Both the position numbers and the translations under genes were made by a program. 43,922 nucleotides of DNA from a virus, in the IMG/VR virus record IMGVR_UViG_3300020478_000015, positions 1 to 43,922 of that record; one strand, written 5' to 3'. Below are positions 18,520 to 27,075 of this stretch, in pieces; the stretch's first letter is position 1, and the number at the start of each line of letters is the position of its first letter. Below the pieces are notes generated by a model. The model ran no database searches. It saw only the letters and a program-made list of their open reading frames with translations, and was not told the DNA's origin.

Positions 18520-20099
18520 TGGCACTTGGAGATAACGAAGACACGCCTACGGGCCCCACGCTGTGGTACATGCTGCAACACGGCAAGATGCCTGACCCCG
18601 GTACCGTCCTTCCTCAAGTGGAGCCAACAAAAATAGCAGTTGCTGATGATCTGGGGACAAAGGAACAGGGAACTGGATACGGGGTTGCAGGCGGAGATGC
18701 AGATGTTGCGGCCATGCAGCAAGCCCTTATGGATGGTGGCTATTACGAGCAGGTAGGTCTGCAAAACACATTCACCAATTCCCGTGGTCAAACTGTTTCG
18801 CAGGTTGATGGTAGGTGGGGGCCGATGTCGCAACGAGCCCTTGACGCTTACAACGCTGACCGTGCTGTAGCTCTAAGCCACAACTCGCTGGTTGACACAT
18901 ACGTGTCACTGAATACAACTAAGAAGGCGGGGCGACCTCCTCAGCCAACCGATCAGCATGTTTGGGACGAAGCTTCACGAAGCTGGATTCTGCCGAAGCG
19001 AAAAACATCGACTGTAGATCCGAAACAGGTTCAGGCAGAGTTTCTGGGTTTGTTCCCTTGGGTGGCAAAGCTCGGTCCAAACATGGCAGACAAAGTCATA
19101 GGTTGGGTTAAAGATGGTTTCGTAGGTGATGGTTTGTTGGCCCAGCTCAGAAACAGTCCTGAGTGGGGAGCAAGGTTCCCAGGTTTCTATACCGAAGATG
19201 GTTCTCTGCGTTTCACAAACGAAGCGGCGTACATGAGAACAGTCGATGATTACAGAGATCAACTAAAAGATTTTGGGTACTACGATCCGGCAACGGAGTC
19301 CGCACAGGACTATTCGGCTCTGATGGAAGCGGGTGTCGACGCTAACGAACTCGGCGATCGTCTTTCCACGTACAGAGAGCTTGAGTCGGGATCGCAAGAG
19401 CTACGTGACGCTTTCTATGTTCACGCAGGTCTAAATGTCAGTGTCGACGACTTGTTCGATGCGGTGATTGACCCAGATAAAAAGAAAGCACTCGAGGACG
19501 CCTATAACGAAGCAACGTTGGCCGGTACCACTGACTACGAAACCTTTATTGGTCGAGCTACCACAGTGGGTATCAAGAGACTGAGTGACAGCCTCGGCGC
19601 ATTGCAGGCATCAGGTCAGATTAGTGAAGCGGATGTGCAGAAGGTTCTTCGCATGGACCCGCTGTTTGCTCAAAGTTTGATGGGCGCTATTTATCAGAAC
19701 CCGTCAGGTAAAGATTTCCTCAACCTTGAAGAGTTGGAGACTGCATTCGAATATGCGGTACTGGGCAGCGCAGCGACCGAAGCAGGGTTTGCGATGCCAG
19801 ACAATGAAACATTGGAGAAGTTCATTGCTCAGGGTATTGACGGGGCACGTCTCCGCACAGCGTACAACTCGCTTGGCCAGCGAAAAGGTGCTTTGCAGGG
19901 CATGATGGCTAGAGCTTCACGTTCACCGGGTGTGAGCGTGAGTCAGGTTCAGAGCGCCTTTGAAGGTTCCATGTTGGGTGAGTCGTCTGAGTTGAGGTAC
20001 GCACAGGCCGCTGAGAGTGCTTTAGGGCAAGCTGGAGGCGGATTTGCGGCGCAAAGAGCCGGAAATAGGCTCGCTCAACCGGGTAGAAGCGTCTATTAG
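18519..20099 (+). CDS. Virion protein with peptidoglycan-binding-like segment
   Basis: This is a 526-aa protein. Residues about 65-115 (AAMQQALMDGGYY, then VDGRWGPMSQRALDAYNA) follow the pattern of a peptidoglycan-binding type 1 repeat, in which a DGxxGPxTxxAxxxF-like turn precedes a helix. Residues about 178-225 (FPWVAKLGP, ADKVIGWVKDG, RNSPEWGARFPGF) match a helical module I know from phage tail or internal proteins. The C-terminus is Ala/Gly/Arg-rich. It may help the virion engage or cross the cell wall during entry. No catalytic site was found, so enzymatic activity is not claimed. It ends the head-side block before the scaffold gene. Confidence 0.65.
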   Translation: MALGDNEDTPTGPTLWYMLQHGKMPDPGTVLPQVEPTKIAVADDLGTKEQGTGYGVAGGDADVAAMQQALMDGGYYEQVGLQNTFTNSRGQTVSQVDGRWGPMSQRALDAYNADRAVALSHNSLVDTYVSLNTTKKAGRPPQPTDQHVWDEASRSWILPKRKTSTVDPKQVQAEFLGLFPWVAKLGPNMADKVIGWVKDGFVGDGLLAQLRNSPEWGARFPGFYTEDGSLRFTNEAAYMRTVDDYRDQLKDFGYYDPATESAQDYSALMEAGVDANELGDRLSTYRELESGSQELRDAFYVHAGLNVSVDDLFDAVIDPDKKKALEDAYNEATLAGTTDYETFIGRATTVGIKRLSDSLGALQASGQISEADVQKVLRMDPLFAQSLMGAIYQNPSGKDFLNLEELETAFEYAVLGSAATEAGFAMPDNETLEKFIAQGIDGARLRTAYNSLGQRKGALQGMMARASRSPGVSVSQVQSAFEGSMLGESSELRYAQAAESALGQAGGGFAAQRAGNRLAQPGRSVY

Positions 20100-20187
20100 T
20101 ACACACACTTTGGGTGGGGGTTAGACCATTCCCCATATCCATCCCCGGTGTTTATGGGCGTAGGCGATTCCGGGCGTAGGAGACATC

Positions 20188-20649
20188 ATGGACTTTGACG
20201 GCGACGGTTTAGACGACGTTGAGGAAAGTGGGTCGCAACTCCGACAGAAGTTGGAGTCGACTCTTAAAGAGAACAAGGAACTCGCTAACGAGTTATCCGG
20301 CCTAAAAGCCAAAGAGCTGATTACGGAACACGGATACGGATTGGTGAAACCCGAAGATCTCCAAGGAGTCAACCTGAGCGAAATGGCTGAAAGAGCTGAA
20401 GCTCTCCAAGGAGAGCGTCAAGCAATGCAGGCCGAACTCGCAAAGGACATGCTGGCCAAACGTGGCCTCGAAGGCGATGAATTGGAGCGGGCAGTCAATG
20501 ACTTCCTCGCTCCTGAAGCTCATGATGCAGCAGCTCATTCAAGGGCTCGAGAAGTTGCAAGCGTGGGTGGTGTATCCACTCCAGCTAGCAACACTCAGAA
20601 CTTGATGGGTCTTGATGCGATTGATGCAGCTCTTCGAGGAACCGGATAA
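20188..20649 (+). CDS. Scaffold-like coiled-coil protein
   Basis: The product is 153 aa. Residues about 12-100 are Glu/Lys/Leu/Gln-rich coiled coil, with a small C-terminal segment (NLMGLDAIDAALRGTG), immediately before the major capsid gene. This is the position and composition of a capsid assembly scaffold. The first residues, DFDGDGLDDVEE, match a calcium-binding loop pattern (DxDGDGxxDxxE), unusual for a scaffold. The ribosome site GTAGGAG is strong. The 88-nt gap upstream contains a duplicated GGGCGTAGG. The call rests on context and coiled coil, not on a specific family. Confidence 0.7.
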   Translation: MDFDGDGLDDVEESGSQLRQKLESTLKENKELANELSGLKAKELITEHGYGLVKPEDLQGVNLSEMAERAEALQGERQAMQAELAKDMLAKRGLEGDELERAVNDFLAPEAHDAAAHSRAREVASVGGVSTPASNTQNLMGLDAIDAALRGTG

Positions 20650-20689
20650 CCAGCTCCTACATCCGATTCCTACACAGGAGAAATAACTA

Positions 20690-21628
20690 ATGGCCGCAGG
20701 CTCATTAAGTCTCCTCGAAGCTGCCAAATATGGATCAACGACCTTGGGTCGAGGCGTAGTTACTACCCTCATCCAAGAATCTCCAATTATGGAGATGCTG
20801 CCGTTTACTTCCATTACTGGCAACGCTTTGAAGGTGACTGTTGAGGACACCCTGCCAGATCCTGCCTTCCGTGACGTGAATGAGTCCTATACCCGTTCAA
20901 TGGGTACAGACACTGAGCGTTTCTTCGGTTGTGCGATTCTGGGTGGAGAGGTCTTCATAGACAACTACATTGTTCGTGTACAGGCTGATCAAATTTCAGC
21001 TAAGGCACGCCAGTACTCGAAGTTCTCAAAAGCGATGTCTCGTACATTCGACAAGAGCTTCTTCGATGGCACTGGCACTTCGAAAGATTTCAAGGGCATC
21101 AATGCTCTAATCGACGAAGGTCTTGGCCAGAAAGTTGAAGCTGGCACTAACGGTGCGACACTTACTCTCGACATGCTCGACGAGGCGTGGGACTCCCTTC
21201 GTGGACAATCCGCCCCTGACGCACTGTTGATGAACCGTACGCTACGTCGCAAGATCAACACTCTTGCACGGACCACCTACTCGGGTATTTCGTTGATTGA
21301 CGTTGGAACTGACACCTTTGGTCGTCAGGTCAACATCTACAACGGCACCCAGATCAGGATCATCGGTGATGACAAAGATGGCAACGCCATCCTTGACTTC
21401 GATGAAACTCAGGGTTCGTCAAGCGTGACCAGCTCCATATACGCCATCGCCTTCGGGACTGATGAAAACGTGTATGGCATCTTGGGTCTGGGTGGCTCAT
21501 TCGACATTAAAGACTTTGGTGAAACCGAAGCAGCCCCAGGTCACCTGGGACGAGTCGAGTGCTACCCCGGCGTTGTCGTAGCTAACAGCTTCTCTGTTGC
21601 CCGTCTACACGGCGTTACAAACACCTAA
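20690..21628 (+). CDS. Major capsid protein
   Basis: This is the main shell protein (312 aa), expected to have the HK97 fold. Features seen are an N-terminal helix (SLSLLEAAKYGSTTLGRGV), a spine-helix-like region (ADQISAKARQYSKFSKAMSR) with FFDGTG after it, the capsid-type segment DALLMNRTLRRKINTLAR, and a C-terminal strand-rich domain ending in LGRVECYPGVVVAN. It has one of the best ribosome sites in the window (AGGAG, 8 nt before ATG), consistent with high expression. It follows the scaffold and precedes a small decoration-like gene, the standard order. The fold assignment is by pattern and context. Confidence 0.88.
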   Translation: MAAGSLSLLEAAKYGSTTLGRGVVTTLIQESPIMEMLPFTSITGNALKVTVEDTLPDPAFRDVNESYTRSMGTDTERFFGCAILGGEVFIDNYIVRVQADQISAKARQYSKFSKAMSRTFDKSFFDGTGTSKDFKGINALIDEGLGQKVEAGTNGATLTLDMLDEAWDSLRGQSAPDALLMNRTLRRKINTLARTTYSGISLIDVGTDTFGRQVNIYNGTQIRIIGDDKDGNAILDFDETQGSSSVTSSIYAIAFGTDENVYGILGLGGSFDIKDFGETEAAPGHLGRVECYPGVVVANSFSVARLHGVTNT

Positions 21629-21640
21629 GGAGGCTGACGT

Positions 21641-22066
21641 ATGGCACAAGCAACACGCACAGTAGGACCGGGCACAACGATCCGGGACGCAAAAACAGCA
21701 AGTAATGTCATCTTGGCTCAAGGAAACATTTCAGCAGATACAACTACTGCTGCTTCATCCATCCAAGTTGACCGTCCTTGTTTGGTCAATGTTGAATTAG
21801 TGGTTGGCACTGTCGCCGCTGGTGTGACTGCATTCGAGGTCGAAGTATTCGGCTCCGATGCGTCAAACGGCACAGGAAACGTGGTCTCTTATGGCCGTTT
21901 CCAAGACATCACCAATGCTGATGACAACACAACTCGTGTTCTAGCTGCACAGGTGTACAAACCGTACATGCATGTAGTTATGGACCACTCAGGTTCCGGC
22001 AATGCGAATGTGGGCGTCTTCGTCCGCACCCCGTATGACCGGCGCACAGATAGCACCACTGCTTAA
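21641..22066 (+). CDS. Decoration or head-completion-like protein
   Basis: This 141-aa protein is rich in Thr, Ala, Val and Ser and almost entirely beta-like (CLVNVELVVGTVAAGVTAF, MHVVMDHSGSGNANVGVFV). A strong AGGAGG ribosome site 12 nt after the capsid stop implies abundant synthesis. Size, composition and place suggest a capsid decoration protein; a neck protein is an alternative. A stable hairpin (22084-22118) follows it and may set the boundary of the high-expression capsid unit. Confidence 0.6.
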   Translation: MAQATRTVGPGTTIRDAKTASNVILAQGNISADTTTAASSIQVDRPCLVNVELVVGTVAAGVTAFEVEVFGSDASNGTGNVVSYGRFQDITNADDNTTRVLAAQVYKPYMHVVMDHSGSGNANVGVFVRTPYDRRTDSTTA

Positions 22067-22083
22067 GTAGTGCTCCTCGTGGT

Positions 22084-22118
22084 GGGGTCCGCCCTTTGAA
22101 TCCTTCGGGGCGGGCCCC
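22084..22118 (+). terminator. Strong GC-rich hairpin after the capsid genes
   Basis: An 11-bp stem (22084-22094 with 22108-22118, one T-G wobble) encloses a 13-nt loop. No T run follows directly; six T residues appear only at 22144-22149. It could be a weak terminator, an RNA 3'-end stabiliser or an attenuator between the capsid genes and the fibre block. Confidence 0.5.
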
Positions 22119-22149
22119 AATTCCACATCTCGAAAGGTCTTAATTTTTT

Positions 22150-22647
22150 ATGTCCACTGAAACCACTGATTCGAAAACGTGGGATGTTCTGGCCACTGTT
22201 GAGAAGTGGCATCGAGCCGCTGATCGCAAGGCGGGTCTCCCGCCAGATGAGGTGGTTGAAAAGAAGGACAACCTACTTCTTAACGAAGGCATCACTGTTC
22301 TACTTAATCTTCTTTGTGGCATTTCGGCCACTGCCTTCTCTAACGGCAACGCCTACATTGGTGTAGGCGACTCGTCAACCGCTGCGGCTGCCGGTCAGAC
22401 CGGTTTGCAGGCCAGCTCCAACAAAGATTACCAAGGGATGGAGTCTGGGTATCCGAGCGTAACTGGTCAGACTGTTACGTTCCGCTCCATTTGGGCTTCC
22501 GCTGAAGGCAACTTCGACTGGAATGAATGGACAGTTGCGAACGGGTCGAGTGACTCTGCAACCAACCTCAACCGGAAGGTTGCGGCACTTGGAACAAAAG
22601 CCTCAGGGTCTGAATGGACTTTGACTGTAGCGATAACGGTGAGCTGA
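22150..22647 (+). CDS. Conserved minor structural/tail protein
   Basis: This 165-aa protein has a charged helical N-terminus (DVLATVEKWHRAADRKAG). The rest follows a pattern common in tailed-phage structural proteins: NAYIGVGDSSTAA, MESGYPSVTGQTVTFRSIW, FDWNEWTVANG and LNRKVAALGTKASG with alternating beta strands. It opens the fibre/tail block after a hairpin and has a GAAAGG ribosome site. I recognise the pattern from other phage genomes, but it has no assigned biochemical role there. Fibre connector or minor tail component is the best inference. Confidence 0.6.
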   Translation: MSTETTDSKTWDVLATVEKWHRAADRKAGLPPDEVVEKKDNLLLNEGITVLLNLLCGISATAFSNGNAYIGVGDSSTAAAAGQTGLQASSNKDYQGMESGYPSVTGQTVTFRSIWASAEGNFDWNEWTVANGSSDSATNLNRKVAALGTKASGSEWTLTVAITVS

Positions 22648-22648
22648 G

Positions 22649-23098
22649 ATGGCAACTAACTATCCCACATCTTTAGATACGACTACTCAGCAGCCGAACA
22701 TTTCGGCTACGGATGAGATGGATGACAGCGGTGTTGAGCATGACATTGTTCACACCAATCATTCACAAGCAATAATTCAGCTCGAGACGAAACTAGGTAT
22801 CGGTTCCTCGGCCGCTAATAGCGCTTCGACGGACCAGATCCTGGTTAAGCAAGCAGATGGTTCAACGCAGTGGGCCGCTAACCCCGGTGTTGGCGCTCTC
22901 ACGTCGTTGAGCGGAGCTGTACTCGAATCGACAGTTAATGCGAAGGGCGATATTTACGCTGCGACTGCCGATGACACGGTTACTCGATTGGGGGTCGGGA
23001 CGAACGGTCAGGTACTGACTGCTGATTCTACGGCTGCTACTGGTTTGGTTTGGGCTGCTGCTGAGTCGCCCATCCCTCTGATTTTGGCATTGAGCTGA
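22649..23098 (+). CDS. Fibre-type protein with collar repeat
   Basis: The product is 149 aa. The N-terminus (TNYPTSLDTTTQQPNISATD) and helix with IIQLETKLGIG are typical attachment regions of phage fibre proteins. The C-terminal half has the widespread fibre repeat ALTSLSGAVLESTVNAKGDI, then TRLGVGTNGQVLTAD and GLVWA. It probably trimerises as part of a tail fibre or appendage. It starts 1 nt after the previous stop. Confidence 0.65.
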   Translation: MATNYPTSLDTTTQQPNISATDEMDDSGVEHDIVHTNHSQAIIQLETKLGIGSSAANSASTDQILVKQADGSTQWAANPGVGALTSLSGAVLESTVNAKGDIYAATADDTVTRLGVGTNGQVLTADSTAATGLVWAAAESPIPLILALS

Positions 23099-23106
23099 GG
23101 TAGGAC

Positions 23107-23436
23107 ATGGCAAATACATTTAAGGTTTTTAACTGGGAAGCTCATACTGCGGCTGGTTCAAACACGTACACAGTTGGGGCTTCGAAAGTCGCAATTGTGT
23201 TGCAGATGCAAGCAGCAAACATTGGCTCCGGCACTCACCCTGTGAGCGCAACTGTGACAGACACTTCTGCTGGTACTACCGAGTTCATAGCGAAAGCTGT
23301 GTCGGTTCCTCTTAACGCTGCTATCGGCCTTGTCGCCGGTAAGCAGGTGTTGGAAACGGGCGACGTGCTTGACGTATATAGTGACGGAGCAGCGCAAGTC
23401 GATGTGACGTTATCTGTTCTTGAGATTGACATTTAA
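23107..23436 (+). CDS. Small beta-rich tail accessory protein
   Basis: The product is 109 aa, almost all beta strand: TYTVGASKVAIVLQMQAANI, VSATVTDTSAG, SVPLNAAIGLVAGKQVLETG and VTLSVLEIDI. This order of strands is common among small phage proteins located between fibre genes, where it forms a jelly-roll-like or Ig-like unit. A role in the appendage is inferred from location. No catalytic motif is present. Confidence 0.6.
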   Translation: MANTFKVFNWEAHTAAGSNTYTVGASKVAIVLQMQAANIGSGTHPVSATVTDTSAGTTEFIAKAVSVPLNAAIGLVAGKQVLETGDVLDVYSDGAAQVDVTLSVLEIDI

Positions 23437-23439
23437 TAA

Positions 23440-24102
23440 ATGCCGGGTATTTCGGCGGGTAAGACGTGGAGTAGGATCGGAGCCGAAGTAGCTCCGACTT
23501 CTAGTACTGCGTCTGGTGTCTGGCAGATAGGTGAGGTTGCGGAGAATGTGGGGGCCGGTACTTGGCCGACTCATGTCAAAGGGACGATGGAATACATTGC
23601 CCAGTACGCAGCCGACGGTTCGACGGGAGAGTTTGAGTTCACGAGTATCCCTCAGAAGTATCGGTCGTTGCGGATTGTTATGTCGCAAGGAAAACGAGTT
23701 GGTACTGGTACGAACATCGGCATTTGGTTTAACGGTGACAGTACGGGAGGCAATTACGGCTACTCGGTAATGTACGGCTACGGATCTAATGCCAGCTACC
23801 TGTTCAGTCGAAATTCTGGCACGATCAACATGGGCGACTGTCCGACTGGTAACGTCAACGATTCACAAATTTGGATGTGTGACATCGCCAACTACTCCAA
23901 CGCCAGCACCGGAACAACGTGCCATATTTGGCAGGGCGCAAACCAGCAAGGTGGTAACAACACGGGCATAGGCGGTTTCGCTTACTCAGTGGCTAGCGCT
24001 ATCACCACAATCGAAATAAATTCAAGCGGTTACAACCCCGGCCTCTCCTACAACTACGACACGCCTACCTTATTCACCTTGTTCGGAATTGGACTGGCTT
24101 AA
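23440..24102 (+). CDS. Receptor-binding-type fibre protein A
   Basis: The product is 220 aa. Residues 18-43 (APTSSTASGVWQIGEVAENV and TWP) form an attachment motif shared with the protein at 25414-27075. The rest is a beta-sandwich-like receptor domain with TSIPQKYRSLRIV, NIGIWFNGDSTGGNYG and a terminal TPTLFTLFGIGLA. That domain repeats with divergence in the two following genes. It is rich in Gly, Asn, Ser and Tyr as expected for surface-exposed loops. It ends with TAATG overlapping the next start. Host-receptor binding is inferred from family style. Confidence 0.6.
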   Translation: MPGISAGKTWSRIGAEVAPTSSTASGVWQIGEVAENVGAGTWPTHVKGTMEYIAQYAADGSTGEFEFTSIPQKYRSLRIVMSQGKRVGTGTNIGIWFNGDSTGGNYGYSVMYGYGSNASYLFSRNSGTINMGDCPTGNVNDSQIWMCDIANYSNASTGTTCHIWQGANQQGGNNTGIGGFAYSVASAITTIEINSSGYNPGLSYNYDTPTLFTLFGIGLA

Positions 24103-24629
24103 TGGCTGACTTTGAAATTATTGCCGAAGGCACACTGTCTACCGGTGCAAGCTCAATCACTTTGACGAGCATTCCACAGACGTACACTCATCTGGAGTTT
24201 CAGATATCGGCTCGTGGTTCCTACGCCTCGGCCTATCCCGGTTCTAGTCAAATGCGGTTCAACAGTGACTCGGGAAGCAACTACGGCGGCCATGACGGCT
24301 ATGTCAGTTCAGGAACAGGCGGTGCGGAAGGCTACTCACTGAACGCCCTTACTCAGACGTATTACTCAAATGCCTTAGCGCTCGACAGTTGGACAGCAAA
24401 CATTCAAGGCTTCAGCAGTTGGATCATCCCGAACTACACGAGCACGTCGTTTGCCAAACAGGTTTATAGAACGGCCTCGGTAACGGACGCCAGCAGCATC
24501 TACACCCTTCGTTTCGGTAGCAGCGCATGGGACAACACTGCCGCCATCACCCAAATTGAACTTCTTGAACCCTCAGCAGGGACGGAATTCATGGCGCAGT
24601 CCTCATATTGGCTAGCAGGGTGGGCATAA
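24102..24629 (+). CDS. Receptor-binding-type fibre protein B
   Basis: This 175-aa protein consists mostly of the domain seen in its neighbours: IAEGTLSTGASSITLTSIPQ then YTHLEFQISARG, RFNSDSGSNYGGHDGY, SSWIIPNYT and AITQIELLEPSAGTEFMAQ. Unlike the preceding gene it lacks the attachment motif, so it may assemble on another subunit. The pattern (SIPQTY, N/GD loop, IPNYT, GTxF near the end) is widespread in phage fibre genes. It starts in a TAATG overlap. Confidence 0.6.
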   Translation: MADFEIIAEGTLSTGASSITLTSIPQTYTHLEFQISARGSYASAYPGSSQMRFNSDSGSNYGGHDGYVSSGTGGAEGYSLNALTQTYYSNALALDSWTANIQGFSSWIIPNYTSTSFAKQVYRTASVTDASSIYTLRFGSSAWDNTAAITQIELLEPSAGTEFMAQSSYWLAGWA

Positions 24630-24632
24630 ACC

Positions 24633-25187
24633 ATGACGATCACAAAACTCGCAACCCTGACAGCTAGCGGCGTATCGTCCGCATCGTTCTCAGGTATCTC
24701 GGGAAGCTACAACGACCTCAAAATTCTGGGAAGCGCTCACTCCGACTGGACTGGTTCTTGGGGCAACACGCTCCCGTACCAAAAGATGAACATTCAATTT
24801 AATGGCGATACGAGTTCCGTCTATTTCGTTTCCTACGGCTACGCCACAGGAACAACCTCGACAGGTGTGACGGACGGCTGGACATCCTCCACATCCGCTC
24901 AGGAGATCGCAGTACCGCTCGCCCCGAACTCCTATAGCAGCCAAGACGACTTCAGCGCTATCGAGATGTACATTCCGGCCTACGCTGGTTCACGACAGAA
25001 AAGATGCAGGGTGCAGGGTTCGTTCATGACACCTTACGCATCCGTCGGTGGCCCAGACCCAATAGCTATTGTGGGCAACGGTGGCTGGGATAGTACCTCA
25101 GCGATCACTTCGATCAGTTTTGCTCTCGATTACGGCGACTTCGTGTCGGGCACCTCGTTCACCCTCTACGGAATAGAAAACTCATAG
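24633..25187 (+). CDS. Receptor-binding-type fibre protein C
   Basis: This 184-aa paralogue of the two preceding proteins has ATLTASGVSSASFSGISGSY then NDLKILGSAHS, MNIQFNGDTSS, FSAIEMYIPAYAGS, a GGWDSTSAITSIS strand and the end motif GTSFTLYGIENS. The loop regions differ strongly from protein B while the framework is kept, consistent with diversification of binding surfaces. No attachment motif is present. It is followed by a small assembly-like protein. Confidence 0.6.
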   Translation: MTITKLATLTASGVSSASFSGISGSYNDLKILGSAHSDWTGSWGNTLPYQKMNIQFNGDTSSVYFVSYGYATGTTSTGVTDGWTSSTSAQEIAVPLAPNSYSSQDDFSAIEMYIPAYAGSRQKRCRVQGSFMTPYASVGGPDPIAIVGNGGWDSTSAITSISFALDYGDFVSGTSFTLYGIENS

Positions 25188-25195
25188 GAGTAACC

Positions 25196-25414
25196 ATGCC
25201 TACAAAAGCGATTGTGGATTGTTCGACAGGCGAACAAAGCTACGTTGAAATGACAGCGGAAGAAGTGGCCGCCCGTGAAGCGGCTGCCGAACGAGCGAAG
25301 GCCCAACATGACGCCGAAGTTGCTGCGGAAGAAAAACGGGCCGCAGACAAAGCATCAGGTGATGCCAAGTTGAAAGCGCTTGGTTTAACGGACGACGAGA
25401 TCGCTGCACGCTAA
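25196..25414 (+). CDS. Small helical fibre-assembly-like protein
   Basis: The product is 72 aa. After a short start (KAIVDCSTGEQSYVEM) it is a single Ala/Glu/Arg-rich helix (TAEEVAAREAAAERAKAQ) ending in LKALGLTDDEIAAR. This ending style is common in small phage proteins beside tail-fibre genes, often described as fibre-assembly chaperones. The ribosome site AGGAG is good; the end overlaps the next gene (TAATG). The chaperone role is inferred from context. Confidence 0.6.
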   Translation: MPTKAIVDCSTGEQSYVEMTAEEVAAREAAAERAKAQHDAEVAAEEKRAADKASGDAKLKALGLTDDEIAAR

Positions 25415-27075
25415 TGACTTATGGTGAGAATGGCTCTGTGATAGGGCCACAGAACCTTCCCACTTCTAGCGCTGCTTCTGGTATCTGGTCTATGGGGGAG
25501 GTTGCTGAAGCTGTGCGTGGCGGGTCTTGGCCTGAACCTAAAGACGGCTGGTTCTACATTTTCAACTACCAACCGGGTACCTATTCGACTAGTGCCACCA
25601 ATATCGGCCTCAACAGTTCTACGGGACAAGTTATCTTTGGGGGTCACTCATGGAACCCAGACATGAGCAAATATGCGGCGACTTGGGCACTTGTTGACAG
25701 CGCTGGGACTCTCAACACAACTACTCAACCCATCATCAGGGCTTCAACATACGCCTACGACGTTTACGGCTCAATGAATGGCTTGCAGCTAGACGCCAAT
25801 TCAAGCAACGAGTGGTTCACGCCGTTCCGTTTTCAGGGCAGTTCGCAATTAAACGTCGGTATGTGGATGATGGAGTCAGATGGTTCGTCAAAGTTCACGC
25901 CTTCTGGCTTCGGGCAAACGACTACTGGTTACGGCTTCACCAGTTCCTGCGCCAAGCTCGACTCAAATGATCGTCTCCTCTACAGCTATCAAACAACATC
26001 ATCAGTGTCGTCTAATGACCAGTACGAGATCTGGTGTTTCCCGAACACATTTCCTGCTAGCCCTAGCAGCACCACCGATTGGAAAGTAAGGGTGTACGCA
26101 AGTAGCTACACCACCTACCCGTACTACAACAAATTCAACCCAACGGGCGGCATCGTTGTAGGTGCCTCCGACGATGTTTACATCGGTTTCCAGAAGGGTT
26201 TGGACGCTAACCTTTACTCAGGAACTGTCGGTGCCTATCCGTGGGCGCTTGCGAAATATAACTCCAGCGGCACCCGTCAGTGGATGAATTGGTACGGCAT
26301 GTCCTACGGAGGTAGCTACAAGGTTGGCTTCTCAAAGATGTCGTCTATTGACTCATCAGACAACGTTTATCTGACTGGCTACAACGCAGACAACGGAACG
26401 TCAGGTACCCCGGCGATCATGAACAAGGTTGACTCGTCTGGAACTCATCAATGGCATCGGTGTTTCTACAACACCACGGCATCACAAGGAAACACTCATC
26501 CTTATTACAGCCAAGGTGGCTGTGTTAAAAGCGATGGGTCTTTGGTTATCCAGACCGCCTACACCTACCTCGACACGAGTAGCACCAAGTACAAGAGCTT
26601 GCTCTTTGCAATGAACAGTTCTGGCACCGTTCAATGGGCGACCAAGATCTCAGCAAAGAAAACCTCGGACAACTCAGAGACAAGCATATACGTCAATGCG
26701 ATTACCTTTGATGAGACAGGGGATTACCTTTACATCAATTTCAGCCTGAACTGGGATGGCCGCAATTTTATGATGCCAATGAAAATAAAGGCCGACGGTA
26801 CACACGATTCCACGGGGACGGCGGATGTGTGGGACCTCGGCGGATCGACAACAACGAACCTTACCTTCACGGTTGAGCCACTCTCAGCAAGCGATTATTC
26901 AACGTCCAACAGTTACTTCAGTGTTTCTGGCGGCTCGATCAACAGTTCGACCGGCTACTTCCACGAAGGCGGAACAACTAGCGGTGAGTGGACATTGGCG
27001 AACAGTGGCAACTACAGCACTAACCCTGTTGATGTTTACAACCGTCCGAACGAGACACTAACAGGGGGAATCTAA
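25414..27075 (+). CDS. Large tail fibre/receptor protein
   Basis: The product is 553 aa. Residues 11-42 carry the attachment motif LPTSSAASGIWSMGEVAEAV and SWP shared with fibre protein A. A long Ser/Thr/Tyr/Gly/Asn-rich beta-repeat body follows, with repeated blade-like units such as WALAKYNSSGTRQWMNWYG, DSSDNVYLTGYNADNG and NKVDSSGTHQWHR. These read like a beta-propeller of about six blades (roughly residues 50-450). The C-terminus is a separate small beta domain. This is probably the main adhesin. Propeller assignment is from the regular (D)SSGTxQW spacing and is moderately sure. Confidence 0.65.
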   Translation: MTYGENGSVIGPQNLPTSSAASGIWSMGEVAEAVRGGSWPEPKDGWFYIFNYQPGTYSTSATNIGLNSSTGQVIFGGHSWNPDMSKYAATWALVDSAGTLNTTTQPIIRASTYAYDVYGSMNGLQLDANSSNEWFTPFRFQGSSQLNVGMWMMESDGSSKFTPSGFGQTTTGYGFTSSCAKLDSNDRLLYSYQTTSSVSSNDQYEIWCFPNTFPASPSSTTDWKVRVYASSYTTYPYYNKFNPTGGIVVGASDDVYIGFQKGLDANLYSGTVGAYPWALAKYNSSGTRQWMNWYGMSYGGSYKVGFSKMSSIDSSDNVYLTGYNADNGTSGTPAIMNKVDSSGTHQWHRCFYNTTASQGNTHPYYSQGGCVKSDGSLVIQTAYTYLDTSSTKYKSLLFAMNSSGTVQWATKISAKKTSDNSETSIYVNAITFDETGDYLYINFSLNWDGRNFMMPMKIKADGTHDSTGTADVWDLGGSTTTNLTFTVEPLSASDYSTSNSYFSVSGGSINSSTGYFHEGGTTSGEWTLANSGNYSTNPVDVYNRPNETLTGGI

